Shown piece by piece: positions 1 to 13,113 of a stretch of 64,000 nucleotides of DNA (position 1 is its first letter; the number at the start of each line of letters is the position of its first letter). Both the position numbers and the translations under genes were made by a program. Origin of the DNA: Ficedula albicollis (Eukaryota > Chordata > Aves > Passeriformes > Muscicapidae); the NCBI RefSeq assembly GCF_000247815.1, contig NC_021677.1:10214803-10278802 (forward strand), written 5' to 3'. The notes under the pieces are model-generated. The model saw only the letters and a program-made list of their open reading frames with translations. It did no database searches and had not been told where the DNA came from.

Positions 1-461
1 CTCTGTGTCCCAGGCCTGGGGGTCTGCAGGAACCAGGGCAAGTACAGCCTGAAACTAGGGCAAGTCCCTCTGGGTTGGGGACAACTGGGGTCTCACCCCA
101 CAGAAAGGACCAGGGGCCCTCCAGTGCAGGCCAGCAGGGCCAGAGCCTGTTGGGTTTGGCTGCTCAAACACCAAAGCTTTTGGCAAAGATGGGAAAATTG
201 AGTGGTTTTTCCTGTCCTGAAAGAGAAAATGGAAATTAAGTCCACTGTGGATGTCAAAGGCTCCTGGCTTTCCCACTCCTGTTCTGATTGCTCACTATTA
301 GGGTTCTAGCCATAAAAAATGAGAGGTGACACCAAATAAAAGTGCCCCTTTTCAACATTTTATTCCCTAATATTTTCATACATAAAAAGGATGCCCATTT
401 TTTCTTATTGAATTCTTTGCCTAATTTTAACAGAACCATTTTCATTCCAGGCCCCACTTGT
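1..461. other. unique left flank of the 4-kb duplication, no gene seen
   Basis: Moderately GC-rich non-coding sequence. I see no splice-bounded reading frame, RNA gene or clear transposon here. It ends where the 4,015-bp duplicated unit begins: the text starting GAGTTACTGAATAC at 462 recurs at 4,477. Confidence 0.6.
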
Positions 462-963
462 GAGTTACTGAATACTTTGCCATCAGACTTTGGACAAAAG
501 GAGAGAAGGATCTGTTCCACACAGGTGTCATCCAATGGGGAACATGCCCTGTGCCAGCCCCAGCCTGGGCTGAGCACGCTGCCTCACTCCCCCATTCTGG
601 ATTCTGGCTCCAGTCCAGTCTGAATTTCCTCCCATTTTCCATGTCTAGAAACAGGAAATTGTCCTGGTCAGGGTGTAAGACCTTAAACTGCACATTGATC
701 TGGGGGGCTGTGACTGGGATTCCAGCAAGGAATTAATTGTGTCACAAATAAAAACTGTTCCAGGGAGCAGCACTGACAAGGTTGGGAGCTGCTGCTTCAC
801 CACACGGTGTCAGCAACAGAGAGAAAGCACAAAATGTGTATCCAAAAGCAAGGATAAAAGGACTCCTCCTGCTTTTAGTGGAACCATGGTTAATTCTGCC
901 CTGAATGACAAAGAATTTTTCTCTCAGACCCCCAGAGACCCCTCAAAAAGCCAAAGTGCAGCA

Positions 964-1063
964 GGGAGGGAGGGAAGGAGGGAAGGAAGGAGGGAAGGAA
1001 GGAAGGAAGGAAGGAAGGAAGGAAGGAAGGAAGGAAGGAAGGAAGGAAGGAAGGAAGGAAGGG
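964..1063 (+). repeat. (GGAA)n microsatellite
   Basis: About 100 bp of almost pure GGAA repeat, purine-only on the + strand, with GGGA interruptions at its left end. It lies in the part of unit 1 that is replaced by poly-G in unit 2. Reading frames through it, such as one of 150 codons rich in Gly-Arg-Lys-Glu, are simple translations of the repeat and not genes. Confidence 0.95.
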
Positions 1064-1849
1064 TCCTGCTGCTCCTGGGCACTGGGAATGAGTCTGGAGC
1101 CAAAAGCAGCTTCCCAGGCTGGAGGGGCTTTCCTAAAGCACCATCTCTGGGAAGCAAAGGGAAGACATGGAGTGGGAATTCACAGCAATGATCATAATAT
1201 TGGGAAAGAGCGACAGTGGAAGCAAGCCTAACTCCGAGGGAGCAGGAGGGATGCTGAGCTCTAAACGAGGTTTGAGTGAAGCAGCATCTCCTGGGATCTC
1301 TGAAGCACAGCTCCAGGTCTGGGATTCCAGGAGCAGTGCAAACTCCCACTGCCCAGTCCCTGGATTTGCCTCCTGCCAGCGCTCAGCACCTCAGGCACAC
1401 TTGGCTCAAGTGCTCCAGTGCTGCTCCCTCGAGGGACTGGGAATGGGCATTAAACCCCTTCCCACAGGGCTGGCTCTGAGCTCTGGCTGGGGAAAGCATT
1501 TGGCACCTCTGGCATTCCAATGAAATCACTTCCCATCATTTTGAAGATACACTGAATAAACCCAGGGCACATAAATAAACCCTTCTCCACAAGGACAGCC
1601 CCAGGAAATACACAGTCATTCCCATGCCTGGTCAAACAAACCAGCAGCCAGTTTTTGGGGAGAGGCTCTGGACTCCTGTCTCCCTCCCTGGCTGTAAAAC
1701 ACTTGCAGAGGCTTTGGAGTTCATACAGGCTTGTCAGGATTTGGATATTTCATTTAAATTCCATTCACATACAAAGGAATTGGAAGTGTCCTAAAGGCAC
1801 CTCCACTCATACTCTAATTTTGAGCCCTCTAGCACCGATGAATTTGGAA
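1064..1849. other. non-coding part of unit 1, present only once
   Basis: Ordinary moderately GC-rich sequence between the GGAA tract and the point where unit 2 resumes after the G run. I see no gene or recognised transposon. Its counterpart in unit 2 is missing. Confidence 0.6.
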
Positions 1850-2550
1850 TTCTTTTGTTAGGAACACCCCACCTCTGCTTCTTTAGGCATCTTCATGTGG
1901 GAGAGAAAACAAACGTGGACAAAAGTTTGGAATGCAGCTTCCAAGTCAAGTTCCTGCTAGGAAATTACTCCAGCTCTCTGCTACCTTGGGATGTTTTAAA
2001 TACAGCCTGGCCTGCCTAAAAAAATGGAATCAAACCCTTTGTTCCATTGGCCTCACACCCCAAAATTCCAGCAGGACAAACAAGTCCCTCTCTTTGGACA
2101 GCAGCATCTCCTACCTGGCCCTGTGCCTTCCCCAGCCTCCAGTGGCCACTGTCTCCATCCTCCCACACCTCCTCATGTTCCTCCTCAGCACGCCTGGCTT
2201 CCTCATCCTGCACAGCAAACACAGAGACAGTCACCAGCCTGCTCATCCCAAACCTGGGCAGCAGGGACAGGCTGGTGGCACCCCCTGGATGGTCATCCCT
2301 CTGCTGGGCACCATCCCTGCTCCACAGCCCGTTCCTGTTCCTGGCTTGGCATCTCCTTTTAACGGGATATTAAACCACGAACATTTGCTGTGCTGCATTT
2401 TGGGACAGCAGAGACTCCCTCAAGGCCATGGGCAAAGCTCCTGTTCCCACCCTCTGCCTCCCAAAGCCCTGCTGGGGCTGGACAGAGCAAAGGAAACATC
2501 TCAGTTCCTGCTGGAAATTTCCTCCTGTGCCCATAAACCCAGAGAAATCG

Positions 2551-2690
2551 TGGCTGCCCCATCCCTGGAAGTGTCCAATTCCAGGCTGGACGGGGCTTGG
2601 AGCACCCTGGGCTGTGGATGGAATGGGAGGGGATGGAATGAAATTATCCTTAAGGTCCCTTCCCACTCAAACCATTTTGGGATTCCACGA
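2551..2690 (+). mobile_element. CR1 LINE 3'-end fragment (unit 1)
   Basis: The wording follows the 3' terminus of avian CR1 retrotransposons: a stretch like CCCCATCCCTGGAAGTGT, then CCAGGCTGGACGGGGCTTGGAGCA, and finally TTAAGGTCCCTTCCCACTC with AACCATTTTGGGATTC. That order is CR1 sense orientation. It is diverged, short and non-coding, a typical 5'-truncated relic. Confidence 0.75.
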
Positions 2691-4016
2691 TCTCTCCATG
2701 CATTTATTTTGCACCATTTCCTCTCAAATTTAAATTCTCAAATTTAGATCATTTGTTAAAGAAATAATTTAAAAATTATTCCAGGAATAAAAAGGGGAAC
2801 ACCAAATGTACAAGAATCATTCCTATGTCCATCAAATCATTATTAACTGGAAGCTTATTCCCTTGTCTCTGTCCTTGTTTTGCTTTCCTGGAAAACCTTA
2901 TGACCCCAGAGTCTCTCAGAGAGATGTATCAGGATTACTGGAAGGTTTGCTCTGCCAGAGACCCAGGGAGTTCACAACACTTGTTCCTCTGTGTCTTTAT
3001 CCTTTAACCAGCTTTCCCCCAGAATGGTGTTGTGGGAGAAATTCAGAATTACTAGAAACATTCACCCAATAGCCCAGGACTTCCCCCTTCCTGTTTTTGC
3101 TCCACATCAGGGATGTTTTGCTGAGTGCCACAGGCATGGGATGCCTCAGCATTCACTGGGGATATTGTTCGAGACTGAACTTGTGGCCTCAGTGCTCCAA
3201 AATGTCCCATCGGCCCCCATTCCAGTTGGGAATGTCTCAAACGGCAATGTGGGGTGTTCCCTCTCCCATCCAACCATTGGGACAGCTCACATAGAAAGTG
3301 ACTGACTTACTGGGTCTGAAATTCCTGGCTCAAAAGGCAGGTGGTAGAATATCCTCTCCTGGGAATATCCAGAACACCAGGAGTGTCCCTGGAATCCACG
3401 GGTCAGGGGCAGAGTCAGATGAACAATCCTGAACTGGTTTTCAGGGGATGCATCCCCATCCTATGGCTCAACAACTCCAAAGCTGTTCCTTCCCTCTGGG
3501 ACAGCCAGGGAAAACATCCTCATCATGGATTTCTGACAGGAAAAACCTCACAGCCCCAGGATTCTTGGCTGTTCCCAAATCCAGGCCAGCACTTCAACAG
3601 GCTTTAAGGAATAAACAACAGGAAAGACCATCTCAGGGTGCACACCATGAGCTGGGCACATTCCTCACTGGAACTGGGCTGTTCCCACATCTCTGTGACA
3701 GTTGGGAGCATCCCCATTTCCTCACTCTTCCATCAGGAGAAAGAGACAACAGAGCCCTCAAACACCCAGTGTGTAATCCCAACAATCCAGAGAAAACCAC
3801 CTTGGTCTTGGGAGAGGCATAATGCCTGATTTTGGAAAAAAACAAATAGCAGGACTGGAAACATTTCCAGGCATGGTGCCTCCCAGCTCTGGAAATGCAG
3901 CTCTCCAAGGCCTCTTCCCAGAAGAGGCCCCAAACTTGTCCCTGACTGGGCTCAGGGAGAAAACCCCACCTGTTCCATCAGCCTGGCACAAACCAAATTC
4001 CATGGACACCCCAGGA

Positions 4017-4086
4017 GGGTGTCCCTGACCATGGCAGGGGGTGGGAACAGGATGCTCTGTAAGGTGCTTTCCAACATAGATCATTC
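4017..4086 (+). mobile_element. CR1 LINE 3'-end relic (unit 1)
   Basis: The text GGTGTCCCTGACCATGGCAG followed by GGGGTGGGAACAGGATG and GTAAGGTGCTTTCCAAC matches the CR1 3' UTR in sense orientation. Only about 70 bp survive, so the subfamily cannot be given. Confidence 0.65.
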
Positions 4087-4506
4087 CAGGAGTTTCAGGC
4101 AGATCTGAGCCACTTCTCAGCTCACAGCTCATCCCCAAGGCTTATCCTCTGGGCTGCCTTTCCCAGACCTGCTGGGCAGAGAAGCAGTGGCTCCTCTCCC
4201 CAAACACACCCACTGCCAATTGATTTCCCTGCCCAAAACCACCAGGTGACACGAGAGGTTGATCCATTGTCTTGGCTGTTTTCCATAATCCAGCACTCCA
4301 GGGACTCCAGAGTGGGACAATCAGGATCAATCCCAGGTTTCAGGTACTGGCACAAAGGAGCTGCTGTGCTGGAAGAGGCAATTTCAGAGGCTCCTCCCCC
4401 CTTAGCTGGGAATTCAGTGCTGCAAAGGACCTGGCAGTGATCACGGATTTAGCCCTTCCTTAGGGATTAATCCCCAGAGTTACTGAATACTTTGCCATCA
4501 GACTTT

Positions 4507-6722
<2,216 letters not shown>

Positions 6723-7421
6723 CTTTTGTTAGGAACACCCCACCTCTGCTTCTTTAGGCATCTTCATGTGGGAGAGAAAACAAACGTGGACAAAAGTTTG
6801 GAATGCAGCTTCCAAGTCAAGTTCCTGCTAGGAAATTACTCCAGCTCTCTGCTACCTTGGGATGTTTTAAATACAGCCTGGCCTGCCTAAAAAAATGGAA
6901 TCAAACCCTTTGTTCCATTGGCCTCACACCCCAAAATTCCAGCAGGACAAACAAGTCCCTCTCTTTGGACAGCAACATCTCCTACCTGGCCCTGTGCCTT
7001 CCCCAGCCTCCAGTGGCCACTGTCTCCATCCTCCCACACCTCCTCATGTTCCTCCTCAGCACGCCTGGCTTCCTCATCCTGCACAGCAAACACAGGGACA
7101 GTCACCAGCCTCGTCATCCCAAACCTGGGCAGCAGGGACAGGCTGGTGGCACCCCCTGGATGGTCACCCCTCTGCTGGGCACCATCCCTGCTCCACAGCC
7201 CGTTCCTGTTCCTGGCTTGGCATCTCCTTTTAACGGGATATTAAACCACGAACATTTGCTGTGCTGCATTTTGGGACAGCAGAGACTCCCTCAAGGCCAT
7301 GGGCAAAGCTCCTGTTCCCACCCTCTGCCTCCCAAAGCCCTGCTGGGGCTGGACAGAGCAAAGGAAACATCTCAGTTCCTGCTGGAAATTTCCTCCTGTG
7401 CCCATAAACCCAGAGAAATCG

Positions 7422-7561
7422 TGGCTGCCCCATCCCTGGAAGTGTCCAATTCCAGGCTGGACGGGGCTTGGAGCACCCTGGGCTGTGGATGGAATGGGAG
7501 GGGATGGAATGAAATTATCCTTAAGGTCCCTTCCCACTCAAACCATTTTGGGATTCCACGA
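7422..7561 (+). mobile_element. CR1 LINE 3'-end fragment (unit 2)
   Basis: Second copy of the CR1 relic at 2,551-2,690, carried along by the tandem duplication and essentially identical to it. It was not inserted independently. Confidence 0.75.
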
Positions 7562-8881
7562 TCTCTCCATGCATTTATTTTGCACCATTTCCTCTCAAAT
7601 TCTCAAATTTAGATCATTTGTTAAAGAAATAATTTAAAAATTATTCCAGGAATAAAAAGGGGAGCACCAAATGTACAAGAATCATTCCTATGTCCATCAA
7701 ATCATTATTAACTGGAAGCTTATTCCCTTGTCTCTGTCCTTGTTTTGCTTTCCTGGAAAACCTTATGACCCCAGAGTCTCTCAGAGAGATGTATCAGGAT
7801 TACTGGAAGGTTTGCTCTGCCAGAGACCCAGGGAGTTCACAACACTTGTTCCTCTGTGTCTTTATCCTTTAACCAGCTTTCCCCCAGAATGGTGTTGTGG
7901 GAGAAATTCAGAATTACTAGAAACATTCACCCAATAGCCCAGGACTTCCCCCTTCCTGTTTTTGCTCCACATCAGGGATGTTTTGCTGAGTGCCACAGGC
8001 ATGGGATGCCTCAGCATTCACTGGGGATATTGTTCGAGACTGAACTTGTGGCCTCAGTGCTCCAAAATGTCCCATCGGCCCCCATTCCAGTTGGGAATGT
8101 CTCAAACGGCAATGTGGGGTGTTCCCTCTCCCATCCAACCATTGGGACAGCTCACATAGAAAGTGACTGACTTACTGGGTCTGAAATTCCTGGCTCAAAA
8201 GGCAGGTGGTAGAATATCCTCTCCTGGGAATATCCAGAACACCAGGAGTGTCCCTGGAATCCACGGGTCAGGGGCAGAGTCAGATGAACAATCCTGAACT
8301 GGTTTTCAGGGGATGCATCCCCATCCTATGGCTCAACAACTCCAAAGCTGTTCCTTCCCTCTGGGACAGCCAGGGAAAACATCCTCATCATGGATTTCTG
8401 ACAGGAAAAACCTCACAGCCCCAGGATTCTTGGCTGTTCCCAAATCCAGGCCAGCACTTCAACAGGCTTTAAGGAATAAACAACAGGAAAGACCATCTCA
8501 GGGTGCACACCATGAGCTGGGCACATTCCTCACTGGAACTGGGCTGTTCCCACATCTCTGTGACAGTTGGGAGCATCCCCATTTCCTCACTCTTCCATCA
8601 GGAGAAAGAGACAACAGAGCCCTCAAACACCCAGTGTGTAATCCCAACAATCCAGAGAAAACCACCTTGGTCTTGGGAGAGGCATAATGCCTGATTTTGG
8701 AAAAAAACAAATAGCAGGACTGGAAACATTTCCAGGCATGGTGCCTCCCAGCTCTGGAAATGCAGCTCTCCAAGGCCTCTTCCCAGAAGAGGCCCCAAAC
8801 TTGTCCCTGACTGGGCTCAGGGAGAAAACCCCACCTGTTCCATCAGCCTGGCACAAACCAAATTCCATGGACACCCCAGGA

Positions 8882-8951
8882 GGGTGTCCCTGACCATGGC
8901 AGGGGGTGGGAACAGGATGCTCTGTAAGGTGCTTTCCAACATAGATCATTC
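8882..8951 (+). mobile_element. CR1 LINE 3'-end relic (unit 2)
   Basis: Duplicated copy of the relic at 4,017-4,086, in the same orientation. Confidence 0.65.
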
Positions 8952-9341
8952 CAGGAGTTTCAGGCAGATCTGAGCCACTTCTCAGCTCACAGCTCATCCC
9001 CAAGGCTTATCCTCTGGGCTGCCTTTCCCAGACCTGCTGGGCAGAGAAGCAGTGGCTCCTCTCCCCAAACACACCCACTGCCAATTGATTTCCCTGCCCA
9101 AAACCACCGGGTGACACGAGAGGTTGATCCATTGTCTTGGCTGTTTTCCATAACCCAGCACTCCAGGGACTCCAGAGTGGGACAATCAGGATCAATCCCA
9201 GGTTTCAGGTACTGGCACAAAGGAGCTGCTGTGCTGGAAGAGGCAATTTCAGAGGCTCCTCCCCCCTTAGCTGGGAATTCAGTGCTGCAAAGGACCTGGC
9301 AGTGATCACGGATTTAGCCCTTCCTTAGGGATTAATCCCCA

Positions 9342-9945
9342 ACACTCACTGCCGAGTGCTGCTGGAGCAGGAAACAAAGCTGTGCCAAATCCAGAGGGGT
9401 CCCTGTCCAGTTTCCCAGGGTGGATGGAAAGCTGCTACTGGCAGGCTGGATCTCAGGAGAACTTCAGTAATTAATTTGCTGAAAGCTTCTAAAACAGGAA
9501 CTTGTTTCCAAGTCTAAGGGAGCTCCAATCCAATCGCTTGCCAGGCTTCCCAATAAAGTGCTGCAAAAATGTGTCTGTGTGTAGGAATCTTCTTTCAACC
9601 CAATTTCAGGGAAAAGTTGCCTAAGATTTCATTTAAAATTTAAACCAGCCTGTGACATATCAGACAGAAAAAACTATTTAATAGCTCCCTTTTGCCAGCT
9701 GCATGGCCCAGACCCAGCACTTTGGCTCATGTGGGAAACTGATGGGATGTGCAGAAACAAGTTCAGTCCCACCTTCAAGCAATTCCCAAGGACATGATGA
9801 CCCTCCAATGAAGTCCTGGCTTGGAAAAACGCTATCCTGCCTGTGGCAATGATCAGGGTGAGTGCAGGTGCTCCAAGATGGCAGTGGCAGCTCCTACACT
9901 GCTTCCTGTCCTTCCCAGGAACTGGGGCTGGGGGGGTTTGTTGTG
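9342..9945. other. unique right flank of the 4-kb duplication, no gene seen
   Basis: Single-copy sequence after unit 2 ends at 9,341. It is transitional in composition between the GC-rich left block and the AT-rich interior. No splice-bounded frame or recognised repeat was found. Confidence 0.5.
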
Positions 9946-9948
9946 GCT

Positions 9949-10055
9949 GCAGGCCCACTTGTGGCCACAGATGCCTGGATGTGAACTGTGGCCCCTTTCC
10001 AAAGGAAACAATACTCAGTCTGCCAGTGTCTTGGGGTTAGGTCAGAGGTAGCTCC
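9949..10055 (+). repeat. diverged copy of an unnamed ~100-bp repeat
   Basis: The block around GCCACAGATGCCTGGATG, then GAACTGTGGCC, TTTCCAAAGGAA and GGTTAGGTCAGAG resembles 10,731-10,835 and 11,923-12,030 at roughly three-quarters identity. The other two copies belong to the 1.19-kb duplication, so this is an independent older member. I do not recognise the family; an internal or flanking part of an endogenous retroelement is possible because a solo LTR lies immediately downstream. Confidence 0.5.
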
Positions 10056-10108
10056 AAGGGCAGCCAGAGTCTGAGTTGCTGGAAGGTTTGGTCTGGAAGA
10101 AATCCTGT

Positions 10109-10705
10109 TGTCTTGGCTTGCAAAGCAAGATATAACCAAAAGTATGTATTCTATCACTATCTGCTGAAACCAGGTGGGGCAGTGATCTTTCCTCCAGGAA
10201 GATACCTTCTATTAATGGTCCATCTGTTAAAAACAGGGGGAGGAGCCAAGCATTTCCTACCTAGATAAAAACCTGAGATTTGAAACAAATCAAAGCAGCC
10301 TTTTTGCACTGGATTCCAGAGGAAAACCAGACCCTTCTACATCATCCCTGGACCTTTGGAGTAAAACTGCACCTTTCTATAGAAGCACTGCTTCAGCTGA
10401 ACCACATCTGCCACTGCAGGAGGACTGCAGCCACCATTTAATGGGACTGCTACCAACACCCTGACTGACTGACAGGGTGTCAGGTTGTATTCTGACTCTG
10501 TCAGGGTTTAATTGTTTTACATTACTGTAATTTTATTTTATTTTAAATTTTTCTAGTAAAGAACTGTTATTCCTATTCCCGTATCTTTGTCAGAAAGCTC
10601 CTTAATTTCAAAATTATAATAATTTGGAGGGAGAGGATTTACACTTTCCATTTCAATAGAGGCTCCTGCCTTCCTTAGCAGACACCTGTCTTTCAAACCA
10701 AGACA
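10109..10705 (+). mobile_element. solo LTR, ERVL-like endogenous retrovirus
   Basis: A 597-bp element begins TGTCTTGG and ends CCAAGACA, a perfect 8-bp inverted terminal pair (11 of 12 if extended) with canonical TG...CA ends. It is flanked by CCTGT on the left and CCTGG on the right, a plausible 5-bp target-site duplication with one mismatch; 5 bp is the size usual for ERVL. The 3' half has features familiar from passerine ERVL LTRs: TCAGGGTTTAATTG, AGTAAAGAACTGTTATTCC and TTTGGAGGGAGAGGATT. No gag or pol sequence adjoins it, so it is a solo LTR left by recombination. Confidence 0.82.
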
Positions 10706-10737
10706 CCTGGGACGTTTGTGATTTTAGCAGGCAGCAC

Positions 10738-11929
10738 CTACTTTCAGCCACAGGTGCCTGGATGCGAACAGTGGCCATTTTCCAAAAGAATCAAAACTCA
10801 TCCCCCCACTGTCTCAAGGTCAGGTCAGAGACAATGGACATACTACTTTTAAATTAAAGCAAATGTTTTAACAGACCAATATTACATCCTCTGTGCATTT
10901 TTATATTCTGTCCTTTTATTTCCATGATGGGCTGTGCCTAAGGGAAAAAGTTTGTATAAGTGAGAGGACTTAAAGAAAACTCCTCTTGCTTCCATTGAAG
11001 TTACTAAAAAGGGTATTATGTGAGTAAAAGTATTACTATTATTTACATATTAATTTTTGAATTATAAATATTAATGCTTTTTCTATCGAGTTCATCTGAT
11101 CAGTAATAGAACTGATCCTTCTCTTACCTGCTATTCTGAAAGACCACTTCTGATCTTTGTGGATACCAAAAAGAATTATTATGCTAGGCTGGGAAAGCTC
11201 TGGAATATTGACGCTATCTTGGAAAAAGAATCCTGGTCTCCGTAGAAATGACAGCACAACTTTTGAGACAACAGGAAGCCCACGAGTCATAAAATATTTA
11301 AGCTTTTCCTTAAAATAACTAAACTGCAGGGATGAAGTACTAGATGAAGTTCAGTTTCAGTGCTCAGTGACATGCCATGACAGTTTTATTTTACGTCTCT
11401 GGGTTGCTGGATAAGCAAAAAGCCTTTTGTAGACAGTTTGAATGATCAAAAAACCTGCTCTTGCTCAGAGAATCCCTTCCACCTGGGAAAAGGCATGGCA
11501 GAAGGAGAGATTGTCTTAAATACCTACTATGGCTGCAGGGACATGGAAATCTGCTGAGCATGGCATGGGAAAATGCCACAGGTGAGAAGCTGACAAGAGG
11601 TACAGACAGCAAAAATGAAAGAATAACTGACAGGAATGTGGAAGTTACATCAAAAACAGATGAATTCCACAGTTAATTGAAGGAGAGTGCTGGGTGGGGA
11701 TTTTCTGGAGAGTAGAGGCCAGCAGCATTTCTGCAACTGGACCAGTAGCACCACAAAAGACTGGGATTATCTAGGTGATGACATCAGAAATGCCAGATGT
11801 GGGTATAGATGCAGCAAAACTGGGACCAAGATAAAAAGCAAGATAAGGAAGTCTGGATAGGAGAAAGGGAAGTACACTAGCAGGAAAAAACAGGCCCGGA
11901 AGTGGGAAAGGGGATAATAAGGTATGAAA
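10738..11929. repeat. tandem duplication of 1.19 kb, unit A
   Basis: Both units start CTACTTTCAGCCACAGG and end GGTATGAAA. Unit A is 1,192 bp and directly abuts unit B. The units differ by a few substitutions and small indels; for example, six bases near 10,840 are absent from unit B. The duplication starts just downstream of the solo LTR, in the copy of the ~100-bp repeat. Confidence 0.92.
11128..11323 (-). CDS. candidate coding exon in unit A, unidentified
   Basis: On the minus strand, a pyrimidine-containing acceptor (...CATCCCTGCAG) precedes 196 nt open in one frame, followed by a good donor (GTAAGAG). The translation contains YFMTRGLPVVSK, FLRRPGFFFQD and HKDQKWSFRIAG. It has a mixed hydrophobic and basic character that looks more like protein than most frames here. 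I do not recognise the family. A chance open frame of 65 codons is quite possible, so this remains a candidate only. Confidence 0.25.
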
Positions 11930-13113
11930 CTACTTTCAGCCACAGGTGCCTGGATGCGAACAGTGGCCATTTTCCAAAAGAATCAAAACTCATCCCCCCA
12001 CTGTCTCAAGGTCAGGTCAGAGACAATGGACATTTTAAATTAAAGCAAATGTTTTAACAGACCAATATTACATCCTCTGTGCATTTTTATATTCTGTCCT
12101 TTTATTTCCATGATGGGCTGTGCCTAAGGGAAAAAGTTTGTATAAGTGAGAGGACTTAAAGAAAACTCCTCTTGCTTCCATTGAAGTTACTAAAAAGGGT
12201 ATGATGTGAATAAAAGTATTACTATTATTTACATATTAATTTTTGAATTATAAATATTAATGTTTTTTCTATCGAGTTCATCTGATCAGTAATAGAACTG
12301 ATCCTTCTCTTACCTGCTATTCTGAAAGACCACTTCTGATCTTTGTGGATACCAAAAAGAATTATTATGCTAGGCTGGGAAAGCTCTGGAATATTGACGC
12401 TATCTTGGAAAAAGAATCCTGGTCTCCGTAGAAATGACAGCACAACTTTTGAGACAACAGGAAGCCCACGAGTCATAAAATATTTAAGCTTTTCCTTAAA
12501 ATAACTAAACTGCAGGGATGAAGTACTAGATGAAGTTCAGTTTCAGTGCTCAGTGACATGCCATGACAGTTTTATTTTACGTCTCTAGGTTGCTGGACAA
12601 GGAAAAAGCCTTTTGTAGACAGTTTGAATGATCAAAAAACCTGCTCTTGCTCAGAGAAGCCCTTCCACCTGGGAAAAGGCATGGCAGAAGGAGAGATTGT
12701 CTTAAATACCTACTATGGCTGCAGGGACATGGAAATCTGCTGAGCATGGCATGGGAAAATGCCACAGGTGAGAAGCTGACAAGAGGTACAGACAGCAAAA
12801 ATGAAAGAACAACTGACAGGAATGTGGAAGTTACATCAAAACCAGATGAATTCCACAGTTAATTGAAGGAGAGTGCTGGGGATTTTCTGGAGAGTAGAGG
12901 CCAGCAGCATTTCTGCAACTGGACCAGTAGCACCACAAAAGACTGGGATTATCTAGGTGATGACATCAGAAATGCCAGATGTGGGTATAGATGCAGCAAA
13001 ACTGGGACCAAGATAAAAAGCAAGAGAAGGAAGTCTGGATAGGAGAAAGGGAAGTACACTAGCAGGAAAAAAAAAAAACCAGGAAGTGGGAAAGGGGATA
13101 ATAAGGTATGAAA
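11930..13113. repeat. tandem duplication of 1.19 kb, unit B
   Basis: Head-to-tail second copy of 10,738-11,929, 1,184 bp long. It has an expanded A run near 13,068-13,080 and a short deletion near 12,880 where unit A reads GCTGGGTGGGGATT. The sequence is unique again from ATCATGTTGCC at 13,114. Confidence 0.92.
12314..12509 (-). CDS. candidate coding exon in unit B, duplicate
   Basis: Tandem copy of the candidate at 11,128-11,323. It has the same acceptor, frame and GTAAGAG donor and no stop gained. The one nearby substitution I noticed lies downstream of the donor. If both were spliced together, 196 nt would shift the frame, so at most one would normally be used. Confidence 0.22.

Larger units (their letters stand above)
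462..4476. repeat. tandem duplication, unit 1 (4,015 bp, intact)
   Basis: Bases 462-494 recur exactly at 4,477-4,509, and bases 1,850-4,476 recur at 6,721-9,341. This defines a head-to-tail duplication with a 4,015-bp unit. Unit 1 is complete and shows what unit 2 should contain, including a (GGAA)n tract and two CR1 fragments. There is no evident microhomology at the junction: the unit ends in TAATCCCCA and the next begins GAGTTACT. No protein-coding gene is evident; the reading frames of up to 271 codons here are unsupported by family resemblance and overlap CR1 sequence. Confidence 0.9.

Noticed and set aside
739..1349. Frames rich in Gly-Arg-Lys-Glu or Leu-Pro-Ser
   Set aside because: Translations of the (GGAA)n microsatellite.
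1932..2747. 271-codon frame (and its copy at 6,803-7,612)
   Set aside because: It runs through a CR1 3' fragment, has no recognisable domain, and several alternative frames are equally open in this GC-richer DNA; its presence twice is due to the tandem duplication, not to a gene family.
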